Assembly (NCBI GenBank): GCA_023662725.1
Contig: JAMPIL010000014.1
Location: forward strand, 1 to 43,114
Direction of reading: 5' to 3'
DNA: 43,114 nucleotides
Source: Ruminococcus flavefaciens
Lineage (GTDB): Bacteria > Bacillota > Clostridia > Oscillospirales > Ruminococcaceae
Shown here: one piece after another, positions 24,734-34,102 of the stretch
Layout of the letters: every line of letters begins with the position of its first letter
Position numbering within the stretch: the first letter of the stretch is position 1
Position numbers and translations under genes: made by a program
The notes under the pieces: generated by a model
Told to the model about the DNA's origin: nothing
Database searches by the model: none
What the model saw: the letters and a program-made list of their open reading frames with translations, nothing else

Positions 24734-24944
24734 TGTTCACATAAAATAAATATACGGATTTTCGAGTATAATTTTGCTGAATACGAGGGTGCGGATGTCC
24801 GGTGGACATCTCTGCGAAGCAGAAGCACCGACCGAGACGACAGTCGAGACTCGAAAATCCGCAGGCAGTCGCCTTACAAGAATTTTCAACACAGTAATCG
24901 GCAAAATTTGCCGAAAAGACGTGCATTTTAGTTTTATGTGAACA
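24734..24944. repeat. Nested inverted-repeat element (possible miniature mobile element)
   Basis: Terminal arms TGTTCACATAAAA (24734-24746) and TTTTATGTGAACA (24932-24944) are perfect 13-bp inverted repeats. A second pair, CGGATTTTCGAGT (24755-24767) and ACTCGAAAATCCG (24849-24861), is nested inside. Within that are GATGTCC/GGACATC, TCTGC/GCAGA and an enclosing GGTGC/GCACC, and separately TCGGCAAA/TTTGCCGA (24898-24914). No credible gene lies inside. It sits between ribF and the ABC operon and must be transcribed or crossed by any promoter of the latter. Confidence 0.7.
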
Positions 24945-25021
24945 CGCTCTATGATACTGTTTGGCAATTAAAGCCATTATATATAATGATACATAATCAA
25001 TGTGATAATGCAGTGAAAGCA

Positions 25022-25957
25022 TTACGAATATTGTATGTTGTCACAATTAAAATCCGTATTTAACGGCGAATCTGCAAGAACGGACTCGATATCGGATGCA
25101 ATCTGCTTTTTCAATTCATCGAGTGAGCCGAATTTCTTCTCCTCACGAATATAGCGGTAAAATGTCAATTCTACAAAAGTGCTGTAAAGATCTCCCGAAA
25201 AGCCGAGAATATGAGTTTCAGCAAGCGGTTTATCGCAGTTTCCGACAGTCGGCTTTACACCTATGTTGGTAACGGAATCATAAAATCTTCCGTTTAACAG
25301 AGCGATCGTATGATATACTCCACACCTCGGAACGAGCTGTCTTTCAGCGAAATTTTGGTTAATGGTCGGGAAATTTATTGTTCTGCCGATATGATTTCCG
25401 TCAACTACCTCTGCGCAGAGCGTATAGGTATTGTCACATTGGTAAAGCTCATAAACCTTTCCCTCACGCAGCATATTCCTGTATTTTTCCGAAGAAAAAG
25501 CGTCCGGCGGAAGATTAATTATCCTGACCTCAAAGCCGTATTTCTCACCGAATAGCCGAAGTTCTTCGGCGCCGCAGCAGGCATTTTTCCCAAAACGGAA
25601 ATTATCTCCGCAGACCACAGCTCCTGCGTTCATTTTCCTGCAAAGAATATCACGAACGAATTCCTCGCCATCTTTCGCCTTTATTTCGTCAAAATCAGGA
25701 GAATAAACGTACTCTGCACCAAGCATTTCAAGATATTCAAGCTTCATGGAATTTGTATAAATATATTCAAGAGGCTTACCGTGCTTGAAGTTCAGCGATT
25801 CTGCATTAAACGTAAAAACTGCCGGAGCAAAACCTCTTTCCGCATATTTTTTCGCCTCTGACAGAACAAGGCGATGACCGCTGTGAAGCCCATCGAAAAA
25901 GCCGAGAGCAACCGCAGTTTTTTCAGTGATACAGCCATTTTCTGCAATTTCGATCAA
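25022..25957 (-). CDS. ribF: Bifunctional riboflavin kinase/FAD synthetase
   Basis: A 311-residue RibF. The N-terminal FAD synthetase (nucleotidyl transferase) half has ALGFFDGLHSGHRLVL, VFTFNAESLNFK and CGDNFRFGKNA. The C-terminal riboflavin kinase half (~185-300) has GRTINFPTINQNF and GVKPTVGN. It converts riboflavin to FMN and FAD. It starts 16 bases after truB, the position it usually holds in Bacillota. The kinase motif reads INFPTIN where IGFPTAN is commoner, a mild deviation. It appears to be the last gene of the rimP operon; rpsO, often next, is not present here. Confidence 0.96.
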   Translation of the reverse strand: MIEIAENGCITEKTAVALGFFDGLHSGHRLVLSEAKKYAERGFAPAVFTFNAESLNFKHGKPLEYIYTNSMKLEYLEMLGAEYVYSPDFDEIKAKDGEEFVRDILCRKMNAGAVVCGDNFRFGKNACCGAEELRLFGEKYGFEVRIINLPPDAFSSEKYRNMLREGKVYELYQCDNTYTLCAEVVDGNHIGRTINFPTINQNFAERQLVPRCGVYHTIALLNGRFYDSVTNIGVKPTVGNCDKPLAETHILGFSGDLYSTFVELTFYRYIREEKKFGSLDELKKQIASDIESVLADSPLNTDFNCDNIQYS

Positions 25958-25973
25958 GTTTTAGTCACCTCGT

Positions 25974-26867
25974 TTATGAAAGATTCTTTCCTATTCTTAA
26001 AATATTGTTTTCCCAATCGGGAGAAGCAGTTCCGATGAAAGTCCCGTCAGAGCCGCATACTCTGTATAAGCTGCGCTCACGGTTTAAATTGTTGACTCTT
26101 GCAAGATCAAGCTTTACTCCATTGCGGTACATTCTCGTCTGAGCTTCATTCAGGCGCAGCTTCGGGAGCGTTTCAAAAACACGTTCTATCGGCAGAATAA
26201 GCTCCTCAAGCCTGTCGTTGTCTCTTGCCTGCTGAATCTGTTCAAAAGTGAAGCAGTCATCAAGAGTAAATCCGCCGGAGCTTGTCCGTATAAGGGAGGT
26301 CATAATACCTCCGCAGCCGAGTTTTTCCCCGATATCATTGATAATAGTGCGGATATAAGTACCCTTTCCGCATTTTATTTCAAGCTTTCCCTCACGTTTT
26401 TCCTCGTCGTATTCAACAATATTTATGCCGCTTACCTCTATTTCTCTGGGAGTTCTTTCAACTTCAACGCCTTTTCTGGCAAGGTCGTATAAACGCTGTC
26501 CGTTCACCTGAACCGCAGAATACATCGGAGGAAGCTGCATGATCTTCCCCGTAAACTGAGTAATCACCGCCTTTAACATTTCAAAGCTTACGGCCATATC
26601 CGATTCGGACAGAATTTCACCTGTGATATCCTGAGTATCGGAATTTTTTCCGAACTGAAATCCGGCAAGATAACTTTTTGAATTATCGGGCATTATATCG
26701 CAGGCTTTTGTTGCATTTCCGACAAAAACCGGAAGAACTCCCGTCGCCATAGGATCAAGAGTTCCGCCGTGACCGAGACGTTTTATTTTAAGGATACCTC
26801 TGAGTTTTGCTATAACGTCAAACGAAGTAAATCCGCTTGGTTTGTTTACGCACAATATTCCATTCAT
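25974..26867 (-). CDS. truB: tRNA pseudouridine(55) synthase TruB
   Basis: A 297-residue pseudouridine synthase that makes psi55 in the tRNA T-loop. The catalytic Asp is in GHGGTLDPMATGVLP (~Asp38), with KPSGFTSFD at the N-terminus and YIRTIINDIGEKLGCGG in the core, followed by a PUA-like C-terminal portion. The start overlaps the nrnA stop by 4 bases. Length and order are standard. Confidence 0.97.
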   Translation of the reverse strand: MNGILCVNKPSGFTSFDVIAKLRGILKIKRLGHGGTLDPMATGVLPVFVGNATKACDIMPDNSKSYLAGFQFGKNSDTQDITGEILSESDMAVSFEMLKAVITQFTGKIMQLPPMYSAVQVNGQRLYDLARKGVEVERTPREIEVSGINIVEYDEEKREGKLEIKCGKGTYIRTIINDIGEKLGCGGIMTSLIRTSSGGFTLDDCFTFEQIQQARDNDRLEELILPIERVFETLPKLRLNEAQTRMYRNGVKLDLARVNNLNRERSLYRVCGSDGTFIGTASPDWENNILRIGKNLS

Positions 26868-27823
26868 GATCCTATCGCCTTTTCAACAATTTCAACAAGC
26901 TGTTTTTTGATATTCTCGATATTACCTCGCATTGCGCATCCGGCAGCCTTGGCATGACCGCCTCCGCCGACAATCTGGCATATTTCGGAAACGTTGATAT
27001 CGTTTGCCGAGCGGAACGAGCATTTGAAAACTCCGTCCTCACGCTCACGCATAAGGATTCCTACTTCACTTTCTTCAAGCTGGATAGTAAGCGGAGCAAA
27101 GCCCTCAAGCTCTTCCATAGCAACGCCCATTTCCTTCATCATATCCTGAGTTACGGCTACGATATTGAGCTTTCCGCCGAGGTAGCTTTCCATAAGCTCG
27201 TTCAGACGGCTTTCAAGCAGCATTCTTCCTTGGGATTTAACATCGAACATATAGCGGTTGATTCTCGAAAAATTGATGTCATATTTACGCATCATTTCAG
27301 CGGCAATTTCATGAGATCTCGGAGTAGTGCAATCATACTTGAAGCATCCGGAATCAGTAGCGATTCCGGTATAAAGGCACATAGCGCAATGTCTTGAAAT
27401 ATCAACCCCCATAAACTGAGCAAGATCGTAAATAACCTCGCAAGCAGCCGCAGCGTCGCCACGAAGGAGAGTTTTCTCCGCATAATCCTTGTTCGAGATA
27501 TGATGATCTATACAAAGCTGAATTTTGTCGCCATAAACAGCTTCATACCGTCCCATAAGCTTTGTATCGGCAATATCGACTGAAATAAATGATTTCGGCT
27601 CAAAATCCTCGCCCGCTCCGACATTTGTCAGAAAATCGAAACGCTTCGGGAACTCATCGCTGCAAACAACCTTGCTTCTGATTCCAAGTTCTGTGAGAAT
27701 GTCCTTCAGGGCAAAGCCTGAACCTATGCAGTCGCCGTCGGGATTCTGATGAGTAACTATAACGGCGTCCTCACAGTTTCGGAGAAAAAATTCGGCTTCA
27801 CGGAAGTCAATATACATGGTCAC
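26864..27823 (-). CDS. nrnA: DHH/DHHA1 phosphoesterase NrnA (nanoRNase/pAp phosphatase)
   Basis: A 319-residue DHH-family enzyme. It has THQNPDGDCIGSGFAL (metal site), SVDIADTKLMG, the DHH motif in LCIDHHISNKDYA, and the glycine-rich DHHA1 signature GGGGHAKAAG near the C-terminus. NrnA degrades 2-5 base RNAs and 3'-phosphoadenosine-5'-phosphate. It overlaps both rbfA upstream and truB downstream by 4 bases, indicating tight coupling. Confidence 0.95.
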   Translation of the reverse strand: MTMYIDFREAEFFLRNCEDAVIVTHQNPDGDCIGSGFALKDILTELGIRSKVVCSDEFPKRFDFLTNVGAGEDFEPKSFISVDIADTKLMGRYEAVYGDKIQLCIDHHISNKDYAEKTLLRGDAAAACEVIYDLAQFMGVDISRHCAMCLYTGIATDSGCFKYDCTTPRSHEIAAEMMRKYDINFSRINRYMFDVKSQGRMLLESRLNELMESYLGGKLNIVAVTQDMMKEMGVAMEELEGFAPLTIQLEESEVGILMREREDGVFKCSFRSANDINVSEICQIVGGGGHAKAAGCAMRGNIENIKKQLVEIVEKAIGS

Positions 27824-28170
27824 TCCTCCTCGTCGATAAGCTCGCTGAGCTTTTTGCTTATCTCGGCGCTTCTTTCGATAGAATTATCGGCAATGAAGGT
27901 AAGTTCAGGCGATTTGCGCATTTTAAGTCTGTGGAAAAGCTCTCTGCGGATAAATCCTGATGCGCTTTTAAGTCCCTGAACGGATTCTCTGGTTTTTTCA
28001 ATGCCCTCAAAGCTTGAAACGTAAATTTTACATCCCGACATATCTCCCGACAGATCGGTTCTTACAATAGTGAGCATCTTATCGATTCTCGGATCTTTAA
28101 GTTCACGCAGAATCGCAGTCATTTCTCTTTTAATATCCTCTGCCATACGGCTGTTTTTAAAATTAGGCAT
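27820..28170 (-). CDS. rbfA: 30S ribosome-binding factor RbfA
   Basis: A 116-residue KH-like ribosome maturation factor. It has RMAEDIKREMTAILRELKDPR at the N-terminus and LKSASGFIRRELFHRLKMRK followed by PELTFIADNS at the C-terminal half. RbfA assists late 30S assembly at the 16S rRNA 5' end. It is coupled to nrnA by a 4-base overlap and follows the acidic protein by 33 bases. Confidence 0.97.
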   Translation of the reverse strand: MPNFKNSRMAEDIKREMTAILRELKDPRIDKMLTIVRTDLSGDMSGCKIYVSSFEGIEKTRESVQGLKSASGFIRRELFHRLKMRKSPELTFIADNSIERSAEISKKLSELIDEEE

Positions 28171-28203
28171 ATTTTCCTTTCTTTTCAGACATACAGTCAG
28201 TTC

Positions 28204-28680
28204 TTATATGTTAACAGTAAAGCTTCTCTCGCTGTCCTGTATTTTGTCATATTTATCAGAATCTTCCGATACTTCGCTTTCAGACGGTATATCGGATGTT
28301 TCATAAATTTCAGAAGCCTTAGCATTCTCATTTTCATCTGATGCTTCATCGAAAAAGCCCTCGCTGAAAATAACGGACGAAAAAGCTTCATCCTCATCGC
28401 TGCGGCTGTAATCGGGAATATCGTCGTCGCCCTCTTCACCGTAATAAATATCGGCGTATTTATCATAATCAGGCTCAAGCTCCGTATCGCTTACCGGACG
28501 CTCGATTCCCATAAGATCGTCTATAACCTCTTCCGGTTCTTCCATTGCACTGCACTGACCGAGAAGAATTTTTTTCACAGATTCAAAAAAGTAAATATCA
28601 ATCGGGCCAAAATCATCCCATGCCAACGCTTCATTGCAGTACTGAAGCATATCGGCCGTACTCATTCTGCTGTTATCCAT
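28204..28680 (-). CDS. Acidic hypothetical protein between infB and rbfA
   Basis: A 158-residue protein with no family I recognise. The first ~55 residues look folded and helical (MSTADMLQYCNEALAWDDF, then FFESVKKILLGQ). The remainder is strongly acidic and low in complexity (many Asp, Glu, Ser, Tyr), probably disordered. It lies 33 bases upstream of rbfA and 74 after infB, in the position where most Bacillota have no gene or rbfA itself. Codon use looks like its neighbours and the frame is unbroken. Confidence 0.7.
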   Translation of the reverse strand: MDNSRMSTADMLQYCNEALAWDDFGPIDIYFFESVKKILLGQCSAMEEPEEVIDDLMGIERPVSDTELEPDYDKYADIYYGEEGDDDIPDYSRSDEDEAFSSVIFSEGFFDEASDENENAKASEIYETSDIPSESEVSEDSDKYDKIQDSERSFTVNI

Positions 28681-28706
28681 AGTTTAACTCTCCCTGTTTT
28701 ATTTAA

Positions 28707-28745
28707 CCGAAATGTATCCGCAGATATACGGCGAATACATTTCGG
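28707..28745 (-). terminator. Strong hairpin after infB (partial terminator or mRNA stabiliser)
   Basis: Arms CCGAAATGTATTCGC and GCGGATACATTTCGG make a 15-bp stem with one G-U pair and a 9-base loop. The tail reads TTAAATAAAAC, without a clean T run, so downstream genes may still be read through. It lies 9 bases after the infB stop. Confidence 0.6.
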
Positions 28746-28754
28746 AAAACGAAT

Positions 28755-31424
28755 TTAATCCTCACGATATTCTTCTACGACATAAGTTTCAAAGATATCT
28801 CCTTCTTTAACGTCGCTGAACTTTTCAAGGCTGATACCGCATTCATATCCGTCGGCAACTTCCTTAACGTCGTCCTTGAATCTTTTAAGACCGGCAATTT
28901 TATCGTCAGCAATAATGATTCCGTCACGAACGACACGAACCTGACAGCCTCTTGTTGCCTTACCGCTGAGAACGTAGCTTCCTGCAACCATGCCGACGTT
29001 CGAGATCTTGTAAACCTGACGAACCTCAACTCTTCCAAGCTCAACGTCTCTGAACTTAGGAGCGAGCATTCCCTTCATAGCCGTAGATATCTCCTCGATA
29101 GCGTCGTAAATGATTCTGTAAAGACGGATATCAACGCCGTCTCTTGCAGCATTTTCAGCAGCAACAGGATCGGGTCTTACATTAAATCCGACAATAATAG
29201 CGTTTGAAGCGCTTGCGAGCATAACGTCGCTTTCCTTAACAGCGCCGACTGCGCCATGGATAACTCTTACTCTTACCTCGTTGTTTGAAAGCTTTTCAAG
29301 CGACTGCTTAACAGCCTCGACAGAACCCTGTACATCGGCCTTTACGATGATAGGAAGTTCTTTTATCTCGCCCTCTGCGATCTGACTGAAGAGGTTATCG
29401 AGGGTAACCTTTCTGTAAGCGTTGAACTGCTCCTGTTTAGCCTCGTGTCTTCTCTTTTCAACAAGCTCTCTTGCGAGTCTTTCGTCCTCAACGGCATTGA
29501 AGATATCTCCTGCGCTCGGAACGTCTGCAAGACCTGTTATCTCGACAGGAACGGAAGGACCTGCGGATTTAACTGTTCTTCCCTTATCGCTTGTCATAAC
29601 ACGAACTCTTCCGACGGATGTTCCTGCGATAAGAACATCGCCCTGTTTAAGAGTACCGTTCTGAACGAGAAGCGTTGCAATAGGACCTCTTCCCTTATCA
29701 AGACGAGCCTCGATGACCGTACCCTTTGCAAGACGCTCCGGATTCGCTTTAAGTTCCTTGACTTCGGCAACGAGGAGAACGTTTTCGAGAAGTTCGTCAA
29801 TACCTTCGCCTGTTTTAGCGGAAACGGGAACACAGATAACATCGCCGCCCCAATCCTCGCATACGAGGTCGAATTTAGTAAGCTCTTCCTTTATTCTATC
29901 GGGATTTGCGCCCTCTTTATCCATTTTGTTGATAGCGACTATAATTGAAACTCCGGCAGCCTTGGCATGATTGATAGACTCGATAGTCTGCGGCATGATA
30001 CCGTCGTCTGCGGCAACAACAAGAATAGCGATATCAGTGATGTTAGCGCCTCTTGCACGCATTGATGTAAACGCCTCGTGTCCGGGGGTATCAAGGAAGG
30101 TAATGTCCTGACCGTCGATATTCACCTGATATGCGCCGATATGCTGAGTGATTCCGCCGGCTTCACCTGCGGCAACATGAGCGTTTCTGATGCGGTCGAG
30201 AATAGAAGTTTTACCGTGGTCAACGTGTCCCATAACCACAACTACAGGACATCTTGGTTCAAGGTTTGTATCGTCATCATCGCTGTCATCGATAAGACGT
30301 TCCTCAATAGTGATGATAACCTCTTTTTCAACCTTTGCTCCAAGCTCTTCTGCAACGAGAGAAGCCGTATCGAAGTCGATCTCCTGATTGATGGAAGCCA
30401 TAATACCGAGTCCCATAAGCTTCTTTATAACGTCTGTAGCGGTAACCTTAAGACGTGTGGCAAGTTCACCGACGGTTATCTCATCGGGGATAAGAACCTT
30501 GAGCTGCTGCTTTCTTGCGCGTTCAAGTTCAAGACGCTTGAGCTTTTCGGCTTCTGTTTCCTTTCGTGAATACTGCTGACGGTTTCTCTGAGCAGATTTC
30601 TGATTGATCTTCTGTTTCTTCGAGGAATAGTTATCGTTCTTGTGCTTATTTGCAGGAGCGATCTGTTCATAGCGCTCGTTATACTTATCAAGATCGACAT
30701 AGCTTCCTCTTGTATCAACAGTTCTGCGCTGAGTAGAAGTCTGAGCCGTTTCAGAGCTGAATCCGGAATTGAACTTAGTACGCTCTCCTCTTTCCTGAGC
30801 CTTAGCCTGCGGCTTATCCTTCTTTTCGTTCTTTTTATTATTCTTAGGCTGAGCAGTATTCTGCGGTTGTTTTGCAGGTTCTGCCTTTACAATTTCGGGT
30901 TTAACGGATTCGATCTTTTTCTCGGTGGGCTTAGCTGTCTTATTCTCGGTATTCTGATGCTTATTGTTATTTTCTTTACGATTAGCCAAATTCTGCTCTT
31001 CCTTCTTTTCATTTATTGCCGGAGCTTCGTTTTTAACCGGCTGCTGTTTTTTAACAGCCTGCTCCGGAGCGTTATTCTTTTCAGGCTTCTTATCAGGACT
31101 TTTCTGAGTTTCCTTTTTAGCGCCTGTCTTTTTCTCAGCAGGCTTCTTTTTCGAAGTTTTTTCCTGTGCCGGCTTATTTTCCTTTTCAGCAGCCTCTGTA
31201 TTCTTTGCAGGCTTAGGATCGTTCTTGGAAGCGAAATATCCGTCGAACGAGCTTACTTCATTTGACTTTGTATAATGCTCAAGAAGAATGTTCATCTCCT
31301 CTTCTGTAAGCGCAGAGCCTGCCTTTTTCTTTGTATCGCCCTTATCAGCGAAGTAATTGATGATTTCCTGTGAGGTAACGCTGAGATCTTTAGCAGCGTC
31401 GCTTAACTTTATCTTTTTTGCCAT
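28755..31424 (-). CDS. infB: Translation initiation factor IF-2
   Basis: An 889-residue IF-2. The N-terminal IF2_N domain ([14 protein letters not shown]) leads to a ~240-residue Lys/Glu/Gln/Asn-rich linker, a second IF2_N-like domain ([17 protein letters not shown]), and the GTPase (about 390-560) with [18 protein letters not shown] and NKMD. Domains II, III and C-terminal IV follow. IF-2 delivers fMet-tRNA to the 30S subunit. The ATG at 31424 is taken as start; GGAGG lies 11 bases before it. An earlier ATG at 31442 sits inside that GGAGG and is unlikely. Confidence 0.97.
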   Translation of the reverse strand: MAKKIKLSDAAKDLSVTSQEIINYFADKGDTKKKAGSALTEEEMNILLEHYTKSNEVSSFDGYFASKNDPKPAKNTEAAEKENKPAQEKTSKKKPAEKKTGAKKETQKSPDKKPEKNNAPEQAVKKQQPVKNEAPAINEKKEEQNLANRKENNNKHQNTENKTAKPTEKKIESVKPEIVKAEPAKQPQNTAQPKNNKKNEKKDKPQAKAQERGERTKFNSGFSSETAQTSTQRRTVDTRGSYVDLDKYNERYEQIAPANKHKNDNYSSKKQKINQKSAQRNRQQYSRKETEAEKLKRLELERARKQQLKVLIPDEITVGELATRLKVTATDVIKKLMGLGIMASINQEIDFDTASLVAEELGAKVEKEVIITIEERLIDDSDDDDTNLEPRCPVVVVMGHVDHGKTSILDRIRNAHVAAGEAGGITQHIGAYQVNIDGQDITFLDTPGHEAFTSMRARGANITDIAILVVAADDGIMPQTIESINHAKAAGVSIIVAINKMDKEGANPDRIKEELTKFDLVCEDWGGDVICVPVSAKTGEGIDELLENVLLVAEVKELKANPERLAKGTVIEARLDKGRGPIATLLVQNGTLKQGDVLIAGTSVGRVRVMTSDKGRTVKSAGPSVPVEITGLADVPSAGDIFNAVEDERLARELVEKRRHEAKQEQFNAYRKVTLDNLFSQIAEGEIKELPIIVKADVQGSVEAVKQSLEKLSNNEVRVRVIHGAVGAVKESDVMLASASNAIIVGFNVRPDPVAAENAARDGVDIRLYRIIYDAIEEISTAMKGMLAPKFRDVELGRVEVRQVYKISNVGMVAGSYVLSGKATRGCQVRVVRDGIIIADDKIAGLKRFKDDVKEVADGYECGISLEKFSDVKEGDIFETYVVEEYRED

Positions 31425-31495
31425 AGGCTGTAATACCTCCATATGTTTCTGCCGTATCCACCGGCAATATTATTCAGAACTTATATATCAACACA

Positions 31496-31810
31496 TTAAT
31501 CTGTGATTATTTTTTCAAATCCGCCTGCAAATCCGCTGTCGCAAACTGCTATAACGGCAGTGTTTTTACCGCAAAGCGTTCTGATCTCTTCCTTTGAAAG
31601 CTCCGAGCCAAAAAGCGGAACATGATATTTATCACAGAAAAAAGCAGTTTCCTTAACGGTTTTTTCCGAAGCGTCCGACGCTGTTATAACGCATTTTGCA
31701 GTATTGCTTTTAACGGCTTCAACGGCGCTGTCGAATCCTTTAACCGCTTTTCCGGCTTTAAAACAGATCGTAAGCAGATCAGCCGTTCTGCGTTTCTTTT
31801 CCAAGCTCAT
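31496..31810 (-). CDS. ylxQ: Ribosomal L7Ae/L30e-like protein YlxQ
   Basis: A 104-residue L7Ae-family RNA-binding protein (KKRRTADLLTICFKAGKAV, then VITASDASEKTVKE). Homologues sit between ylxR and infB in Bacillota. It overlaps the end of ylxR by 32 bases in another frame; GAGG precedes the ATG within the ylxR sequence. Role: likely kink-turn RNA binding, exact target unknown. Confidence 0.9.
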   Translation of the reverse strand: MSLEKKRRTADLLTICFKAGKAVKGFDSAVEAVKSNTAKCVITASDASEKTVKETAFFCDKYHVPLFGSELSKEEIRTLCGKNTAVIAVCDSGFAGGFEKIITD

Positions 31811-32057
31811 CCGCCATCACCTCGTAAACGCTTTCTTCTATTTTACATGAGAAAGATTTTTCAAATCGTCTGCCTTTTCTTGCCTTTTCGAAGCATTCGG
31901 TATTCCGACAGATATAAGCTCCCCTTCCGGACTTTTTTCCGGTGAAATCGAGACTTATCTCACCTTCGGGAGATTTCACCGCACGGATAAGTTCCTTTTT
32001 TGGCTTCATTTCATTGCATCCAAGACACATTCTCATGGGAATTTTCTTTGGTTTCAT
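31779..32057 (-). CDS. ylxR: YlxR/RnpM RNase P modulator (DUF448)
   Basis: A 92-residue DUF448 protein. The signature RMCLGCNEMKPKKELIRAV and GRGAYICRNTECFEKA are present. The Bacillus homologue RnpM binds the RNase P RNA and modulates tRNA processing. The gene starts 3 bases after the nusA stop and overlaps ylxQ. Confidence 0.94.
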   Translation of the reverse strand: MKPKKIPMRMCLGCNEMKPKKELIRAVKSPEGEISLDFTGKKSGRGAYICRNTECFEKARKGRRFEKSFSCKIEESVYEVMADELGKETQNG

Positions 32058-32060
32058 AAA

Positions 32061-33332
32061 TTATTCCTCTTGCTCAGATGCTTCCTCTTCTGTTACGGAA
32101 ACTGCATCCTCTTCGGAAGATACTTCCTCTGCCGGAGCTTCTTCCGAAATTTCAGCAGCGGTTCCTTCTGTTACAGAAGCTGCATCTTCAATCAAAGTCT
32201 CTTCATCGGCAGTTTCTTCGGGAACTATCTCTCTTTCCGGAAGCTTGAAATCCGGACTAAGCTCCGGAGCTTCTTCATTGGTGATAGTATCGAACTGCGG
32301 CTTTATGTCTATCTTAAAACCTGTGAGCTTAGCGGCAAGCTTAGCGTTCTGTCCTTTGTTTCCGATAGCGAGCGAGAGCTGATTGTTCGGAACGATAACA
32401 GTGCAGTTTTTTTCTTCGGGAGAAGTGATAACCGTTTTCAGAACTTCTGCCGGAGCAAGAGCCTTTGCGATAAACTCCTCCGGAACTTCGCTCCATGGGA
32501 TAATATCTATCTTTTCGCCGTTAAGCTCGTTTACTACAGCCGAGATTCTTGAACGCTTTGCACCGATGCAGGCGCCTACGGCGTCAACGTTTGCGTCCTT
32601 GGACCAAACGGCAATTTTGGTTCTCGAACCTGCCTCACGGGAGATCGACTTGACTTCAACAGTTCCGTCATAAATTTCAGGGACTTCAAGCTCAAAAATT
32701 CTCTTAACGAGGTCTTTATGAGTTCTGGAAATTTTAACGATAGGCTTCTTGGTTTTTCCGACGATTCCGGTTATATAAACCTTGATAGATCTTCCCTCTT
32801 CAAAAGTTTCGCCCGGTATCTGCTCGTTTCTGAAAAGATAAAGCTCTGTGCCCTGATAATCAACGGTAACAGTGCCTCTTCCCGGCTCTATCTGAGAAAC
32901 CTTAACAGTAATACACTCATGCTCTTTCGACTCAAAACGGCTGAGCATCTGTTCACGGTTTATCTCTCTCAGGTCGCCCTTGATAGACTGTTTTGCGGAA
33001 AGCGCAGCCATTCTTCCGAGCTTGGAAATATCTATTTCTTTAAGGATAGTTCCTCCGACATAAGCATTCGGATCGATAGTTTTTGCAACTTCGATATTCA
33101 CTTCGTTTTCGTCGATAGGATAATCGTCGATAACTTCCTGAACGATATACATTTCAAACTTTTTTGTTATCGGATCTATCTCTACTCTTATGTTTTCCTC
33201 GCTGTGCGGATAAGCCTTTCTTGCCGCTTTAAGCATTGCTGACTTTACCTTTTCAATAAGAAGCTCCGTTTCAACACTGTTTTCCTCGCCAAGAGATTCA
33301 AGAGCCTTGAAAAAGTCGTTATTCTTGTTCAT
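32061..33332 (-). CDS. nusA: Transcription termination/antitermination factor NusA
   Basis: A 423-residue NusA. The N-terminal RNA polymerase-binding domain (~1-125) begins MNKNNDFFKALESLGEE. The S1 domain (~135-200) contains GRGTVTVDYQGTELYLFRNE. KH1 and KH2 follow, with the conserved GACIGAKRSRISAVVNELNG and NQLSLAIGNKGQNAKLAAK. The C-terminal ~60 residues are a Glu/Ser-rich acidic tail that Bacillus NusA (shorter) lacks. It controls pausing, termination and rRNA antitermination and may regulate its own operon. A GGAGG-type site stands before the ATG. Confidence 0.96.
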   Translation of the reverse strand: MNKNNDFFKALESLGEENSVETELLIEKVKSAMLKAARKAYPHSEENIRVEIDPITKKFEMYIVQEVIDDYPIDENEVNIEVAKTIDPNAYVGGTILKEIDISKLGRMAALSAKQSIKGDLREINREQMLSRFESKEHECITVKVSQIEPGRGTVTVDYQGTELYLFRNEQIPGETFEEGRSIKVYITGIVGKTKKPIVKISRTHKDLVKRIFELEVPEIYDGTVEVKSISREAGSRTKIAVWSKDANVDAVGACIGAKRSRISAVVNELNGEKIDIIPWSEVPEEFIAKALAPAEVLKTVITSPEEKNCTVIVPNNQLSLAIGNKGQNAKLAAKLTGFKIDIKPQFDTITNEEAPELSPDFKLPEREIVPEETADEETLIEDAASVTEGTAAEISEEAPAEEVSSEEDAVSVTEEEASEQEE

Positions 33333-33362
33333 TTCTGTTAATTCCTCCGGTATATTTTTGTT

Positions 33363-33839
33363 TTATTCAAATTCCATATAAAGCTTTACGAAAGCAATAT
33401 CTGAAAGGGGATAAATTTTTTCTTCTCCGCTGTCGATAATAACGGAAATGCCGTCTTTTCCCGCATCCTGCAAAACGGCAGTGATCTCTTTTTCGCCGTC
33501 CACGCTTCGTATAAAGCGTATGCGAACCTTATCTCCTCTGCAAATCTCAAAATGATCTTCCTTTAAAAGTTCTCTTTCAAGACCAGCCGAGCCGACCTCG
33601 AGCATATAGCTCTGAGATATGGGATCTGTTTCATCAAGTATTTTATTGATCGGAGCGGTCGCTCTTTCGCAGTCGTCAATACTGATCCCCTCATCCTGAT
33701 CGATAAATACTCTAAGATACCACATTGCGCCTTCTTTTTCATAGCATACATCCCAGAGATAATATCCAAGCTCATCGGTAATAGGTCTGATAAGATCGTA
33801 TATTTTCTGTTCAGTTGCGCCGAATTTTTTAAACTTCAT
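33363..33839 (-). CDS. rimP: Ribosome maturation factor RimP
   Basis: A 158-residue RimP needed for 30S assembly. It contains LRVFIDQDEGISIDDCERAT, SYMLEVGSAGLERELLKEDH-type sequence and an SH3-like C-terminal domain. It is the first gene of the operon. AAAGGAG precedes the ATG by about 9 bases, just after a hairpin in the leader. Confidence 0.95.
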   Translation of the reverse strand: MKFKKFGATEQKIYDLIRPITDELGYYLWDVCYEKEGAMWYLRVFIDQDEGISIDDCERATAPINKILDETDPISQSYMLEVGSAGLERELLKEDHFEICRGDKVRIRFIRSVDGEKEITAVLQDAGKDGISVIIDSGEEKIYPLSDIAFVKLYMEFE

Positions 33840-33860
33840 AAATCCTGATCATTCTCCTTT

Positions 33861-33878
33861 CTATTGATGTACCAATAG
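33861..33878 (-). promoter_or_regulatory. Small leader hairpin before rimP ribosome binding site
   Basis: CTATTG / CAATAG with a GTACAT loop lies 4 bases upstream of the AAAGGAG site of rimP. It could tune access to the site. Confidence 0.4.
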
Positions 33879-33892
33879 TCCATATACAAACG

Positions 33893-33916
33893 AAAGACCG
33901 GAATGCTCCGGTCTTT
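33893..33916 (-). promoter_or_regulatory. Leader hairpin (attenuator-like) of the rimP-nusA operon
   Basis: Minus-strand AAAGACCGGA and TCCGGTCTTT form a perfect 10-bp stem with loop GCAT, followed by CGTTTGTATAT, a poor T-tract. It falls ~25 bases after the -10 box. It resembles a weak intrinsic terminator and may be a site of NusA-dependent attenuation. Confidence 0.6.
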
Positions 33917-33939
33917 TGCTTAAACTATCATCATTTAAT

Positions 33940-33968
33940 ATTATAACACCGTTTTACATAAAAATCAA
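33940..33968 (-). promoter_or_regulatory. Promoter of the rimP-nusA-infB operon
   Basis: Minus-strand TTGATT (33963-33968), 17-base spacer, TATAAT (33940-33945). Confidence 0.85.
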
Positions 33969-34029
33969 GTCTTTTTTGAAATTTTTCCATATTATTCAAT
34001 AAATTCATATTTAAAGAGGTATAATGCTA

Positions 34030-34058
34030 TTGAAATTCACGGAAAATCATGGTATAAT
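34030..34058 (+). promoter_or_regulatory. Promoter of the PHP phosphatase-pth-mfd unit
   Basis: TTGAAA (34030-34035), 17-base spacer, TATAAT (34053-34058). It is divergent from the rimP promoter about 60 bases away. Confidence 0.85.
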
Positions 34059-34102
34059 CTGTTAAGATGCTTCAAGAATCTGCTTTGAAAGGAGAAAATA
34101 AA

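Noticed and set aside
24726-25022. 98-codon minus-strand frame between ribF and the ABC operon
   Set aside because: It lies across nested inverted repeats, has no ribosome binding site and an unusual Cys/His-rich composition.
30642-31265. 207-codon plus-strand frame rich in Leu/Ser/Phe
   Set aside because: It is the antisense shadow of the Lys-rich IF-2 linker; membrane-like composition arises from reversed AAG/GAA codons.
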